Below, piece after piece: positions 41,681 through 54,292 of a DNA stretch of 64,000 nucleotides. Under the pieces are notes generated by a model that ran no database searches, was not told where the DNA came from, and saw only the letters and a list, made by a program, of their open reading frames with translations. The DNA comes from Pezicula radicicola (lineage: Eukaryota > Ascomycota > Leotiomycetes > Helotiales > Dermateaceae), in NCBI GenBank assembly GCA_003008705.1, contig PDUO01000078.1:88130-152129 (forward strand), read 5' to 3'. Position 1 is the stretch's first letter. Every line of letters starts with the position of its first letter. The position numbers were made by a program, and so were the translations under genes.

Positions 41681-43609
41681 GGGATCCCGAGGAGCAGAGA
41701 GAGGAGAGGAGAAAAGAAGATACAAAAATGGCCGGCCATAGCGAGTAAAATATATGGTGGTGGTAGAGGAAGGGGCCCAAGAAAAATGAGGTGGGAGGAG
41801 AATAAAGGAGAAAGGAAAAAGAAGAAAGGAGGAAGAAGATAGAGGTAAGAAGATTTTTAGATATAGCTGATTTTTGGGTAACGTGATGATTGATTGTTTG
41901 TTGGGGATTGGTGCTGGTGCTGGTGAAAAGGGAAGGGAAGGGAAGGGGAAAGGGCAGAGAAAGTCTCGTGGCGCGACACCGTCCTGTAAAGTTCGCCCAT
42001 TCATCTTGCCTCCCTCCCCCAAACTTCCCCCAATCCCACTATCCTTGGTGGGATACTCCTAATTCTGTGCGCAATTCTGTGCGCACACTAGAGAGTGAGT
42101 ATCAGCCCTGTCTTGCTAACCTTTTCTTTGCCGTAGGTATACTGTACACAATTCACCAACCGACGACTAGACTTCCCTCCCCAACCCCCAACCTGAAGCG
42201 AACAACGACCGACCGTCGCAGAGAGAGAATAAGAGAGGAGGACAGAAAGAGAGGAGGGAGAGAGAGAAAGAGAGACCCAGAGCGACTCGCAATTCAGAGT
42301 GATGGAACTCGGGGAGCTGGAAACACACACAGAGCGGTGGAAGACCCAGGAAACAACAAGCAGCCAGAGCGAAATATAGGATACAATTAGATACCATTGC
42401 GAGTAGGGAGGCAGGGCACAGTTCCAGAACAGTGGACATAACTGCAGAGTAGAAAGTGTAGAATATGCTTGTTTCCAATCTACTCTTTTCTCTAGCCCAA
42501 GCTCAGCGGCGACCACAATAATAGCTTCGTGGCATTAACTGGCTATAACTGCTCTTTTATTAATTACGCTGAAGTACTTTGAAAATGAAATATACTAAGT
42601 GATAATATGGTATTGGTGTGCATTTGGGCTTCTCGCTAGGACCCTCCCTGAATTTATACAGTGATTCGAGCAGTGCCTCAACGCATCTCACTCGAGCACA
42701 CGATCATCCCCACGGCGTCTTTCCTTGGTATCCTCATTCCTTGCATTATTATAACAACGAAGATATAAGAATAGCCTGCCCTACGGCTACTGCAACCACC
42801 CTCTATAGAGTTATTATAATAGGCTAAAATTTTATATACAAAGTAATTATTCAACAAAAGGTTTCTTATAAGATAAGTTATTGTAATAATCGCCTCGCAC
42901 ACCCGTTCTTCTCGCCAACTGCACCAAGGGTCAAGGAGAATTTGGTTTAGAGGTGAAATGAGGAGGATGCTTTGAATAGTTATTGTTTCCTTGTGGTATG
43001 GGTGGTCTGTTAGGAAAAGTAAATGAACGAGGAATGATATACCTAGGGTGAATGAAGCTTCTGGAACTTAAGACGCGTCTGAATGGAAGAAATGGGATGA
43101 CCAACCAACCCACGCCTTTTGCGACGGCCTCAAATACATTATCGGCCCGTTGTGGTCATTGTACCCATCCCTCGACTTGTAGTAAGTCTCGCAAAGTCTA
43201 CACTAGAATCCTCCGACAGGCTGCTACATTTCGTAGATTACCTAGCGGCCTCTTTCGTTTACAAAATGTTGATGTTGACTTTCTTCCTAGAGAGTTGGGC
43301 GTTGAGTTGTAAAACATTTGCCAAAGGCAGAGCGGTGCGAGTTGGCGTTTTGGGAGTGGCATTCTTACGAAAAGAGCAATGTAACTCTCAAAGCTTTGAC
43401 GGCTAACTATTCACCTGTGTACTTGGAGATATTTATACAATCATAGCAACACAGGTTGGTCCTAGGCGCCGTCGAGAATCCGGAGATGGTGTAGGAATAA
43501 GAATTAATTCATTGTAGTCAACCAAGGTGACTGTGCCAACAGAAGCAACGCGAACATTGACCAGGTACACCTGTGTCGTCCATTAACCAAATGTAATTTT
43601 TTGAAGTAG
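41681..43609. other. no supported gene
   Basis: GA-rich tracts at 41690-41960 and 42215-42275, and a direct repeat AATTCTGTGCGC at 42062-42085. Plus frames at 43052-43406 (Leu/Phe-rich) show some coding flavour but have no start, stop or splice logic I can defend. Confidence 0.35.
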
Positions 43610-43924
43610 ATGGCCACAGCAGAGCATTCTCAGGCTACGGCCCGGTAAGACACAATGCTGCAGGGAAAAGACGAGCGTTTAGATGCGCGTTTTGCAGACC
43701 GCCATAAAGTGGCCGACCTTGAAGAAGTTTGGTAGATCCAGTCGCGTCATACGTGGAGCATTGTGCCTACATTCTCATACAGATATCTGTCAGCTGCTGA
43801 ACGAAAAAAGCTTCTCAAGCATCAAAATATTAAATCAACAATCCTGTCGTACAATTACTCACAAATGAGCCTCTTGCTGCAGAAGATGAGAACTACACTG
43901 AAAACAAAAGATCTGGGTATGTGA
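43610..43924 (+). pseudogene. unknown coding relic with two stops
   Basis: From ATG 43610 one frame runs 104 codons to TGA with a TAA and a TAG inside. It reads DTMLQGKDERLDARFADRHK, VADLEEVW, then SAAERKKLLKHQNIKST and a Leu/Lys-rich end. The residue mix is coding-like and the TAG may replace Gln or Trp. No family recognised. Confidence 0.25.
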
Positions 43925-45260
43925 GTTTATGAGGACTTTTGTTAGGGTTATCTAGTATTAGTCTTGCGGGCGTTACTGGAGATGAAAATAATGAAGACGC
44001 GACTGATCATCTACACAAGGCAGGTCTTCTAACGTATATACCAAAACAATATCAAATTAGCAAATATGATTCTAGTAGTCTAGTAAGCAACTCTCTAAGT
44101 AATTAAATTACGAAAAAAGGAAATAATATATAACTTTGCACCTATACACACTGTCGTGCACCTTTGTACCCCATAGGGTATATTAGTGTATGTCAAACAC
44201 GAGCCAGAATTGACTTACTCAAGGTGGGTTAGCTGGAGTCTCAATTTCATTACTGATGTACCTTTCGATACTATTGCGATAATATTGAGTTTCTAATTCG
44301 GATTCGAGTTCCCCGAACCCACTACCATTGAATTTAATAGCGATATCAATGTCCCCATCGCTACCGTCTTCTCCATTCCCATTCATTTCAAAAGTTCTGT
44401 ACATTTGTAAATCTCTGCATCAAGGTACAGAGTATCGCGACAAAAATCAAAGTACACCTAAGACGGTGAAGATACAGAGTAGAAACAAGATGCAACCTTG
44501 AACGCTGCCAAGGCTTAGGAAAGAGAGTTGTCGCCTATGCAACCAGGATTTAGTGATTAGGATGAGATGGATGACTCGGCGCTCTCGGGAGAACAGCTCT
44601 CGCTGGATTTCTTTTTTTTTTCTTTTGCTATATATTCCTAAAAACAATTACCTCACGAACTAAGTCCCTCAATACTGTCCTGATACCAAGCATTAGAAGT
44701 CTCTGGCTCGTAGGACGTATAAAGAAGCTATACCAGCCGCTTCCACGAGGTACACAAAGCGCTTGGCGGATATATAAACAGTATTTCGGGAGCTCTCGAT
44801 ACCATCTTGAGGCTCTCAACCTGCAAGCTGCCTACAGAGTCCTGAAGTAATAGTGTAAAGGTTCCGAAGTCTGAGTGCTCACTAATCCACATGCCCGATT
44901 TTAGGTGGTCGCAAGGTATGGAAGGATAGTGATTGATACAAGGCTCACTAGTGTTGGTCTAATTCTACACGGTGTCAAGAAATTAAACCTCTATTAAATT
45001 AACGTTGGTTGAAAGTCAGTAATCGTGATATTTTCTTATATTGGCTAGGGGAGAGAGTAAGTTCCTTGTGCTTTAGTCTCCACTCTTCTAGTTAGGACTA
45101 AAGTAATCTTTATAAATAATTTCTCCGCCTAATCGATACTTAGAAGCTAAAACTTGACGTGTAGTAAGAGTTGTAAGACTCAAAAAGTACTTCATGTTGG
45201 ATCACGCAGCTCCTAAGAACCCTGAATGGGCAGCGAGGGTCCAAGCGTATATTCATTAAT
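43925..45260. other. no supported gene
   Basis: AT-rich with isolated short frames. The minus frame 44219-44404 (EMNGNGEDGSDGDIDIAIKF) is acidic and ATG-like but only 61 codons and unsupported. Confidence 0.35.
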
Positions 45261-45458
45261 GAGAACATACTAAATCTACTTGCTGTGGCCCTAAACATCG
45301 ATCTTTCGAAGGACGGTGCCCAAGATTACTTACGTCCAGCGCCCCATCTAACAGTCGGAAGATCGCATATCCGAGTAAATGGAATCTTCGGTAATAGAAG
45401 CAAGTTCCTGGATGTTGTGTCGAGATTGAAGGTTGGGGTTGTAGTGTTTGAGAAGTAA
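45261..45458 (+). pseudogene. small coding relic, unknown
   Basis: A 65-codon frame reads LNIDLSKDGAQDYLRPAPHL, TVGRSHIRVNGIFGNRSKF, LDVVSRLKVGVVVFEK and then TAA. It looks like a protein C-terminus. The HLTVGRS string is reminiscent of 2H phosphoesterase motifs, but one motif is too little to name it. No start or upstream exon found. Confidence 0.3.
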
Positions 45459-46329
45459 TAGTGTCCGGAGATGGCGAGGTTGACTGGAGAGATGACCTAT
45501 TTCTTCTAGTAATACTTTTTGGGGTTGTACTAATTGGGGTCTTCTCTTTTTTTTGGGGAGGGTCTAGATCTGGGCTCTTTCTCCCTGTTAGTCCTTAGTT
45601 TCAACTAGGATTCCTCACTAATTTTAAAGCCGGCAGTATTTTGCATCCTGAGCTGCAATTATGTGTAGATACTATAGGACATATAAGGTAAAACGCATAC
45701 GATAGACTATACCTCTTACTATACAAAAGCTATGTTGTCTATCTTTCTCAGTTTTTTTCACACGTTGCAAGGCGTCCTAGGCAGTGGAAGTGGCACCCCA
45801 TACTGAACCACAGCGCTCAAGGCCTTCCTCGTCTGTCATCAATTGACTCTGCCGGGTAGATATTTTCGGACAAAAAATTTCCTGTGCGGATCGGAATACA
45901 GCCTTGTCCTTCTTTGCTGCTCATTGTTCTTCCCTAGCGTACTCGGGCTCTGAGAAGCGGAGGATATGAGGGGAAGAAACGTAAAATATTAAAAGCTCTT
46001 CACTTAGTATCTACTAAATGAATATGTTCAACGACGTAGAGCAACGCTATGTAAATCTTCCTTGTGCTGGAAAAATACCTATATATAAACTTCTATCCTA
46101 TTAAACTGATTTAGTTAGTAGGATCAGTATTTCAATCGGAGCACGGTAGACTAGGCTAAGGGTGATGGCCCACAGTCTTTCTGGGACGTAAGCCAGTTCA
46201 AGCCCTGCAGTTTCCGCTCTACTTTTACCTCCTTATCCATCATCGATTTACTATAGATTCTCACTAGTGATAGTATATGAGCGCCCAATCTCTCTGCTCA
46301 TTTCTGGAAATGTGATTTCAGTTCATTGC
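45459..46329. other. no supported gene
   Basis: AT-rich DNA upstream of the second polyketide synthase relic. Its KS part, expected here, is not recognisable. Confidence 0.4.
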
Positions 46330-49300
46330 TGTCTTCAATTCAAATTGCTAAATGAGATTTACAGGACAAATTTAGAAGATTACCTCCAGAGAGTCAAGAT
46401 CAAGGATAAAGAGAAATTCTTCAACAACCTCGCTTATACCTTGGGTCAACGTCGTTCTCTTCTCTGCTGGCATGCAGTGTATCCGGCTCAAAATATCTCA
46501 GACTTGGTAAAAGCCTTGCATGTCGGTAGATTGAAGCCCTACCGAACACGTAAACAGCCCAGAATTGGCTTTGCATTCATTGGACAAGGCGCGCAATGGT
46601 ATGATATGGGCAGAGAACTCATCGAAGCATATCCAACCTACAAGGTATGCATATTGGAAGCTGAAGGATACTTGAGAGAGTTTAGCTCTACCTGGTCACT
46701 AATTGGTATGTTCGAGCCTCCAGGCGATGCATAATTGCAAGATGTAGGGAATTAACAACGAAGCAGACGAATTGATGCGTGGGCTGAGACTAGCAGAGTG
46801 AATAAGTTAGCAATAAGCATACCTCTTTGTGCCATAGTGCAAATATCCCTGGTCCGACTACTTCAATCGTGGGGAGTTACTCCCATAGTGATCACCAGTC
46901 ATTTCAGTGGCGAAATTGCAGCGGCATGTGCTGCTGGAGCTTTGTCACTTAAAGCATCCATGGCAATTGTGTTTGCCCGAGGTCAGCTTGCAGGCAAAAG
47001 AGACCCCAGTGCGTCCTGGAAGGGTGGTATACTTGCAGTGGGCCTTGGATGTGAAGACGTGCAGAAGTATATCGCTTGTGCGACTTCAGGCGAAGCTATG
47101 GTAGCATGCCTAAATAGCCCTGGCAGTATTATAGCTTTAGGAGAAGTGGCAGCTATAGAAGAACTGGACATGCTACTGAAAATGGATAACATATTTGCCC
47201 GTCGCCTCAAGATTGACGCTGTCTACCATTGACATCATATGCAGGACATTGCCGAGCCATATCGGGCATGGCTTGAGAAGCTGGTTAAGGCAGATGGCCA
47301 TTTAGATGAAAATGTCATCTTCTCGTCACCAACAACTAGAAAGCGGGAGACTTCTGGCGCAATGATCAGCAACCCAGAGCATTGGGTGGCAAGTCTGACG
47401 AATCCAGTCCAATTCATGGAGGCATTTGAAAGAATGTGCTTCGAAGACGACTCTACAACGACGTCGAGTGTAAATGTTGTCATTGAGGTCGGGCCTTATG
47501 CCGCACTTTCGGGTCCTATTGAGGAGATTACTGGACTCCCTTGCTTCAAGGGCTGCACAATCTCATACTTCCCTTGCCTTGTCAAAAAGAGCAAAGCCGC
47601 AGACACAATGCAAGAATTAGTAAGTGACTTGAATCGTGCTGGATATCCCATCGACATGAACTCAGTCAACTTTCCATTCGGCAAACACGATTTGCGAGTG
47701 CTGCATGACCTTCCACATTATCCTTAGAATCATTCAGTCAGACACTGGTCTGAGCCACGTATCAACAAGATGCATCGACATCGTGTAGATGCTCCTCGCG
47801 ACCTTTTAGGTTCTCTCGTTCTTGGTACCAATATGATGGCTCCGGGATCATGTGGTCCAGTCCAATGTCGTTTATCCAGGTGCAGGATACATCTCCATGG
47901 CGATTGAAGCAGCCTGTCAGATCGCTCAAAGCGATGATAGCAGGATTGTACTTGGTTATCAACTCTGTAACATTGAGTTCTCTCAGGCGCTAGTGATCTC
48001 AGACACGACTGAAGGAGTCCAGGTCCAGTTAACTCTTCATCTGTATGGAGACAAAGCCATTTATGCTAAGGGTTGGAAGGAGTTCCAAGTCTATTCTGTC
48101 AACACAAACAACCAATGGCTAGAACATTGCAATGGTATCATTCATGCTGATCTTTCTCCTGCCCGCGACAATCAAGCTCTATGGAGTGCATCGGCATCGG
48201 CATCAGCGTTCTCGGACCTTGCTGGTTATGGCCACGTTGCGGACTACAGGAAGAGTGTTGCCCCCCAAGATCTTTACGACAGCATGCACTCGGTTGGAAT
48301 CTGCCATGGGCCGACTTTCCAGAATTTAAAGAGTATCATGGCTCAGAGCTCCCGATCGGTGACGGGCTGTTCCGTTTCAGATACGGCCCCTACTATGTCA
48401 AGTCAGCACCAGTATGTTTATGTAGTTCATCTGACAACGCTTGACTCTCTTTTCCAAGCAGTATATGGCCGTTATATCGCAAGGCCTGGAGCTGGTGCAA
48501 AGATATCGACTCCACTTGTCCCCAGATCTATCCAAAAGCTGTACGTGGCCCATAATATTGCGAATGGCCCCGGGCATAAGTTAAAAGCTTACTGTGACAT
48601 GAATCGAGCATCTCTGCAGAGCTTTTTTACTGATATCCATGTGGTCGATGATGTCGAAGGGTCCACGAAGTCGGAACCTGTTATGAAAATTGACCATTTT
48701 GTTACACAGCCTCTGGGTAATGTTCTTACCCAGAAGAATACTAAAATGTACCAAAATTATAAGTTGGCCACCTTGAGATGGGGGGCCGATATCTCGTTTA
48801 TAGAGGCCGAAGATCTTAAGAAACAGCTTTGCTCCACCATCGAACTAACAGAAGCTGAAATCATTATGGACCTGAGACGCCTCTGCGCTCACTATATCAA
48901 TGATGCCCTCGCAGAACTGACTGGTGCTAATGTGGCATAACTAGAATCGCACTATAGGAAGTTTTACGCCTAGATGAAACAGCAGGAGAAACTTACAAGC
49001 CAAGATAAATTCACCCCAACGAGTTCCGAACGGATGAACGATAGTCTAGAAGTAAAGACGAAGCTCATTGAGAAGGCAAATGCTATAAACATTAATGGAG
49101 AAATGGTCTATTGTCTTGGTCCAAAGATAGTGTCGATACTAAGACTTGAGATAACGCCTCTAGAGCTAATGCTAGAAGGCAAGCTCTTATATAAGTATTA
49201 TGTCGACGGGCTAAAGTAGAATCGATCCAGCTAATAGGTGGGTGATATCGTCAAGCATTTTGTACACAAGAACCCTCGAGCCAAGATTCTTGAGCTCGGT

Positions 49301-49640
49301 GGAGGAACCGGTGGTACAACTACTTTATGCCTTAAATGCTTTAGGAGCCGAAGAATCCCGTGTAGGACCACTTGCTGCTTCTTATAACTTCACCGATATC
49401 TCATCTAGTTTCTTCGGGGCTGCTCAAGTAAAGTTCAAAGACTAGGAGAATTTAGTAGGGTATAAGAAGCTAGACATTGAACAAGATCCAAGGGGGCAGG
49501 GTTTTACGAGTGGCATATACGATCTCATCATCGCCAGCCAAGTTCTCTACGCGACAAAGAATATAGAGCATACTATGAACAACATACAAAAGTTGCTAAA
49601 GCCTAGAGGAAAGCTTTTGAGAATAGATACTACGTAAGCT
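46330..49640 (+). pseudogene. second polyketide synthase relic: AT-DH-methyltransferase
   Basis: The KS-AT linker (DKEKFFNNLAYTLGQRRSL) and AT start (IGFAFIGQGAQWYDMGREL) are at 46410-46625. The AT body follows (FSGEIAAACAAGALSLKAS), then HWVASLTNPVQFMEAFE and VVIEVGPYAALSGPIEEI. A DH-start signature (PRDLLGSLVLGTNM) follows near 47800, then after a frame change the DH: DHVVQSNVVYPGAGYISMAI with the catalytic His, and LTTLDSLFQAVYGRY with the Asp region. Past 48900 is the linker, and the C-methyltransferase SAM motif AKILELGGGTGGTTTL at about 49280, DLIIASQVLYATKNI, and LLKPRGKLLRIDTT at 49600. The AT Ser motif reads SHFSGE, not GHSxGE: the nucleophile is Phe. Both changes are C-to-T/G-to-A. 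Stops and shifts occur throughout; KS, ER, KR and ACP are not found. Confidence 0.85.
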
Positions 49641-50159
49641 TATGCTTTAGTAGCTACTATGCATGTCCTCGAATTCTGACAAGTCAATTACCTATATTAT
49701 TGCGAGAGGAAGACGGTCGACTTACCAACGGGATGCAAGTCTTTCCAAAAGTCCGTCTTATCAAATACAGGGACCTGGTGCCGAGTTAATTCCCCGTGGT
49801 GATTTTTCGCCAAATCCTAGTGCACTTGTAAGACTGGCTCGGTTGCTGCATCTGTATATTAAGTTCCTCGTAGTCCATCGAAATACTTCCCAAAGGCAGC
49901 TAAACATTCTTCACGCAACAGGAGAACCTGCGCATCTACATAGACGGCAGAGAGGCAGCCGTTATCAATGTTCCACTGGCGGTTACATAGCAGATCGCTA
50001 GTAGCACTCGAGATGCTGCTTCTAGGTGACTCGACAGTTGTCTCGGCTTACCAGCTCCGGCTTGCACCGACTCCCTCAGCTGAATCCATTTTGTCTCCTG
50101 CGGTTGACTCTGGCCTCATTTTGGTAGAGGGGGGAGGTGTGGCAATTAATTCAGGAGGT
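49641..50159. other. unassigned, between PKS and protease relics
   Basis: The plus strand has a coding-like piece near 49921-50025 (ENLRIYIDGREAAVINVPLA, then QQ-type stop, IASSTRDAAS) that fits neither neighbour clearly. The rest is degraded. Confidence 0.3.
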
Positions 50160-51270
50160 GTGATCAAGGTTTGTTGATGTCTTTTGGACCAGGCCAACTG
50201 CCGAAGATAAGTCCTTCTTTGCTGGGCCTCCTGTTGATATAAAGGTCGAGCTGGGCGAAGCTGGTAGCAAAAGCTGGTGTAGATTTCCTATAACAGCAAG
50301 GTACCAGTGGTTTTGTCGTAGATTGGCACTAACATCCACCGATACTCCTTCCACCAGGGTTGGTGAATGTCTCCTTTCAGTCGATGCATTGCGACCGAAG
50401 TAAGGCGCTGAGTTGAGCCAAAAAAGAAAGTGTGGTACCAGCCGACATCTATTGTAGCCCACTGTTATGAAATGTCGTCGAGACCCAAGTTGATCAATTC
50501 GTCATTTAACCATTCGCCCTCTTCAAGCAGAGATAACTCCTTGCTACTGATCGACCATTTGCTTGTAGCAAGGACATATTCAGCACTCCAAACCTCGAGA
50601 CTCTCGTTGACTTTGTCCCTAGTACTAATCGGAAATGTGATCGAATCGTCAAGCTTGTCAATGAGGCATAGAACGGTCTTATCCAAGGAGGCCAGGTCGT
50701 TATCCGTGTAGACTTCTGGGCCTTCACCTACACCCTCAGCCACGACGAGATGCCAGTCATCATCACTCTCAACATCATCATCTTCATACTCATTGTCAGA
50801 ACCATAATTTTCCTTGTCCGTGTCCGACAGCGAGTCCGTATGCACCATCTCCTTGGGCATTGCCGCATTGATCTTCCTACTACCGGTGAGTCGGCATGAC
50901 GCCCACGGTCATGTTGCTCCCGAGTCTGCTGGGCGACCGAATCCTAGCTGCATTCCATGTTCTATAGTCGTGCGTCACGGGGAAGGTCTTTATAATGCTC
51001 CTGATTCTCGAACTTGATGATAACAAGCAATTGGTCTCTCGAAAGATTAGCCTGCTCCAGTGCCTACCACTTGAAGTGGAGTTGCTGTTCGCCAGTTTGT
51101 GATTCGAACTTGTATGCTTGCAAAAGCTCCAAAGATGATTTGAGAAGCTCGATTTCGGGGAGGGCGTGTGCTCGGTGGTATGCTTGCTTGAAGTTCTCGG
51201 TCGCCATAGGCAAACTCGGCAAGCGTGGAGGGGGAGACGCGGAAGCTGAAGGGGTCATGGCGGCGGCCAT
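50160..51270 (-). pseudogene. Ulp1/C48-type SUMO-protease-like relic, copy A
   Basis: From ATG 51270 the frame reads RLPSLPMATENFKQAYHRAH, ALPEIELLKSSLELLQAYKF, QLHFKW, then TAG, ALEQANLSRDQLLVIIKFEN, and further TAGs at expected Gln positions. After a frame change comes an acidic linker (KENYGSDNEYEDDDVESDDD). The protease start is SLLEEGEWLNDELINLGL, like the WLND-x-x-I/L-N opening of the C48 fold. After further shifts, YRWMLVPIY and RQNHWYLAVIGNLHQL give the catalytic His-Trp neighbourhood. C48 enzymes remove SUMO or act as adenain-like proteases. Three TAG stops fit CAG-to-TAG in CpA context. Not functional. Confidence 0.7.
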
Positions 51271-52839
51271 TGTAGATTTCGATATAGTATAGTAAAGTTG
51301 CTGTTGTTAGTAGATGAGCCTCTAAGGGAGATGTCGCATTCACCCAGCCGACGAGGTGTAACATATAACATACACCGAATCAGCAATCTCTTAATCCGTC
51401 AGCGGCCGTTAAATGCCAATTGATTAGAATTTGGAGCAGTCTACCGCATCATTATCTAATAAAGATGGAGATACCACATCCCAGAAAGATCAGCGGTAGA
51501 TTTCTTAAAAAAGCAAGATCTAAAATCATCCAACACCTACGCGAAGCCTATAATTTCTCGGAATTTCCATGTACAGACAGTCTTGGGTTGTTAGTAGCAT
51601 AGCAAGGATAAATACTTTAGATATAATTTGGTGAAGCCAAGTTGCGTAAAGCAGAGCTTACATCTAGTTATTATTTTTTGACGGTGGCGCTATCTAATCC
51701 CAAGATCCCAAGGCCCCGGATCCCTACAGGAACGACTGTGGAAGCAGACATTGAACAGCTTGTGGCTAAAGCAACCAAGTCACTGCTAGCCGGGCTGGCC
51801 GGCCTTATCGCTGGGCTCACAATCGGGGGATTTGTTGTGGGGGAAACGGGACTTTACTTTTTTGGTTGTTGCTCGTTGCTCGTTAGGTTGGGGAGCCAGT
51901 CGTACTACTACCGCCGTTGTCGCAACTGAAAGAGAAAGAATTGTTTTCTTTCTGAATTGGAATGTGTGAGGCGCTGGCTTGGTTAAGTAACAGCTTCAAA
52001 AAACTTAGAAAGTTCATTATATGCTTCTTGTTCCTATTGTAGCCAAAAGAAAAAAAGCACCGGAAACCCAATTGTTAACATCTCAACGCATTATCGATGT
52101 CATCTTTCGCGCTTTCCGCAGTTACTGAATCCACCTATAAATAAATATAAACCTCGAAGATCATGGACATGATAGCCCTCAAGACCATTCTATCTACGAT
52201 ACAATGGAGTCTAATGACGGTAATTGTAGAGCTGTCAAAAGTGTTCAGTTTCCTCCATTTAGTGGAGGCTGTATTATCATCTCAAAACCGACTTTAGCCG
52301 CTCTTAGTTCTACTTCTCGTCATCAAAGAGTGAGAGAAAGAATAGGTACTAAAGACAGGAAGATAGAACTTTAATCATTGCTTGATCATTGATTGAGAAG
52401 ATAGCGAATGTAAAGATATATATTGCATAAAAAGCGACAGAAATGCAGAACGCAAATTCATGTAAATCAACTGATCTTGGAAATCTCGAAAATCGGTGTT
52501 ACATACATATTTCTGCATAGAAAATCACAATTCAAGTAGATATATAGGAGTTTCGATCTTCCAAACACTTATCATTCCGTCTATCTATCATTCATTCATC
52601 CGCAAGAAATAATCACAACACACATCTCAACGCAAACACAACGGACCTACTTAGCGCAGTCTTAAGCATAGTATACTTACTGTGCGAGTGAGACGAATTA
52701 CCTATCCTATGGCGAAGGACTCTGTTACTGCCGACCACGCCGAACTTGAATGACTCTCGACCAATGCTCCCGAATACCACATCTTTCTAGACCTCGACAA
52801 GCTTGACACTAAATTGAACAGCAGGGTTAATCTACTGAT
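51271..52839. other. no supported gene
   Basis: A plus frame at 51642-51929 has a Gly-rich hydrophobic segment (LLAGLAGLIAGLTIGGFVVG) but starts at a non-ATG codon. The rest is AT-rich and without coding signal. Confidence 0.35.
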
Positions 52840-53480
52840 GCCGACATTATCGCCCTGCTCCTTCTCAACAAGTGGGATATCTGCAGGTGATAAGGATAGC
52901 TTTGGCAGCGACTACATTACATTCGCAAGATGGGGCCTCACGCCGTCCGAAATCAATGCGGCACGCAAATGGGGACACGAACCACTGCAATATTCAGCTG
53001 AACTCATTCATATGAGACGTCTTGCGGCGCTCGCCAAGGCCTGTAAGCCAGCCGATATTCAAACGCTATATACTCTGAGTTTGACCAGAGACACTCCAAT
53101 CGCTCCGATGCTTCAGAATCATCCAGGACTGATGCACAGAGCGCAGCGGCTCGAGTGATTGAGGACACGGATCCTCTGCGGACGAGATAGAGATATACTA
53201 CGATGCTTTGGGTGGCGGGAATGCGACCATGCAGTTTGTGGCTGAATATTGCGAACTCAAATGAGGACACTTGCGGCGGACGTGGAGGAAACAGAGCAAG
53301 GAATCACAAAAAAGAAGATGGAAATCCACAACCTCTCGTCGCAGCCGTCGCCTTCGAAAGTTACCATCTCGCTAAAGCGCTAGCTAGTATCTTGTCGGCA
53401 TTTCCTCCGAAGAAAACAGGACTTGGAGGTCGTGAAAATCGTGGTATTCTTATTCCCCCAAGACGAGGGTCTGCTTAGAC
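52840..53480 (+). pseudogene. degraded ankyrin-like/unknown protein
   Basis: Coding-like stretches lie in shifting frames: GSDYITFARWGLTPSEINAA, ELIHMRRLAALAKACKPADI (52880-53060), YYDALGGGNATMQFVAEYCE (53190-53260), and LVAAVAFESYHLAKALASIL (53330-53400). The third and fourth resemble ankyrin helices. Stops and frame changes separate them. Low certainty of family. Confidence 0.35.
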
Positions 53481-54292
53481 CTCGTGACGGTTCTGTCCTG
53501 CATTTGCTCCGCCGTGCTTAACGTTATATAATAGGAATCTCAACTTAACATTCGGTACAAAGAAGGTGGAATACTACTCGTCTCCGGTCAAGAGACAACC
53601 TTCTGGTCTTTTCCTGAGTCTTTACATCGCTGATCCCGATCAAGCCCTGCCATAATCGCTATCAATCATATCAGTCCTTTAAAGCTTGGAATGAAGCACA
53701 GAGTGAGTACAGGAACCATCACTCCTCCCACCTTATAGCGCTATCGGAATACTGCTCGAAGGTTATCCTATAATTGTTTACCAATCGGACGAGTTTTCAG
53801 CAGCGGAATACATCTCAGAGATGCGGATAAAGCCATTCTGAGAGCCTTATGCCACCACTGGACAAGATAAGTCGGGAAAGAGGGCACCCTAATAAGGTAA
53901 GCGCGGAGTACTATGGACATAACCACGGTGATTGATATACTTAGTATACTCCGACAGTGAAATTTGCTGCGGCGAAAGAAACACGCAGGAAATATTTTAA
54001 TCGTAGAGGTCACGGTCCAGTCCAGCCCCCAAAGTGAGATGAGCTGATAGTTCTAAGGGACTTTAATATTCAACTTTAATCCCGACGCAGGTACGGAGTG
54101 CGGTACCCCACTGCTACATAGTCAGTCGCCTTTTGTTTTTGTCTCCTTGGAAACAGCATTCATTACACACTATCTATATTACATCTTCGCCGCCAACGTC
54201 ACTATATATCCTTACTCTTCTACCCTTGATTCCGTTCAAGTACTTTGTACTGTTATATCGTCGCACCGTCGCACCCCAACTATCGATCGATT
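53481..54292. other. degraded, no supported gene
   Basis: Scattered coding-like pieces (plus strand, e.g. KEGGILLVSGQETTFWSFPE near 53565-53625) end in stops. They may continue the relic upstream. Nothing definable. Confidence 0.3.

Noticed and set aside
41303..42022. Minus frame of 239 codons
   Set aside because: Leu/Ser/Pro/Phe-rich reading of GA-rich repeats; it contains translated repeat motifs twice and has no domain.
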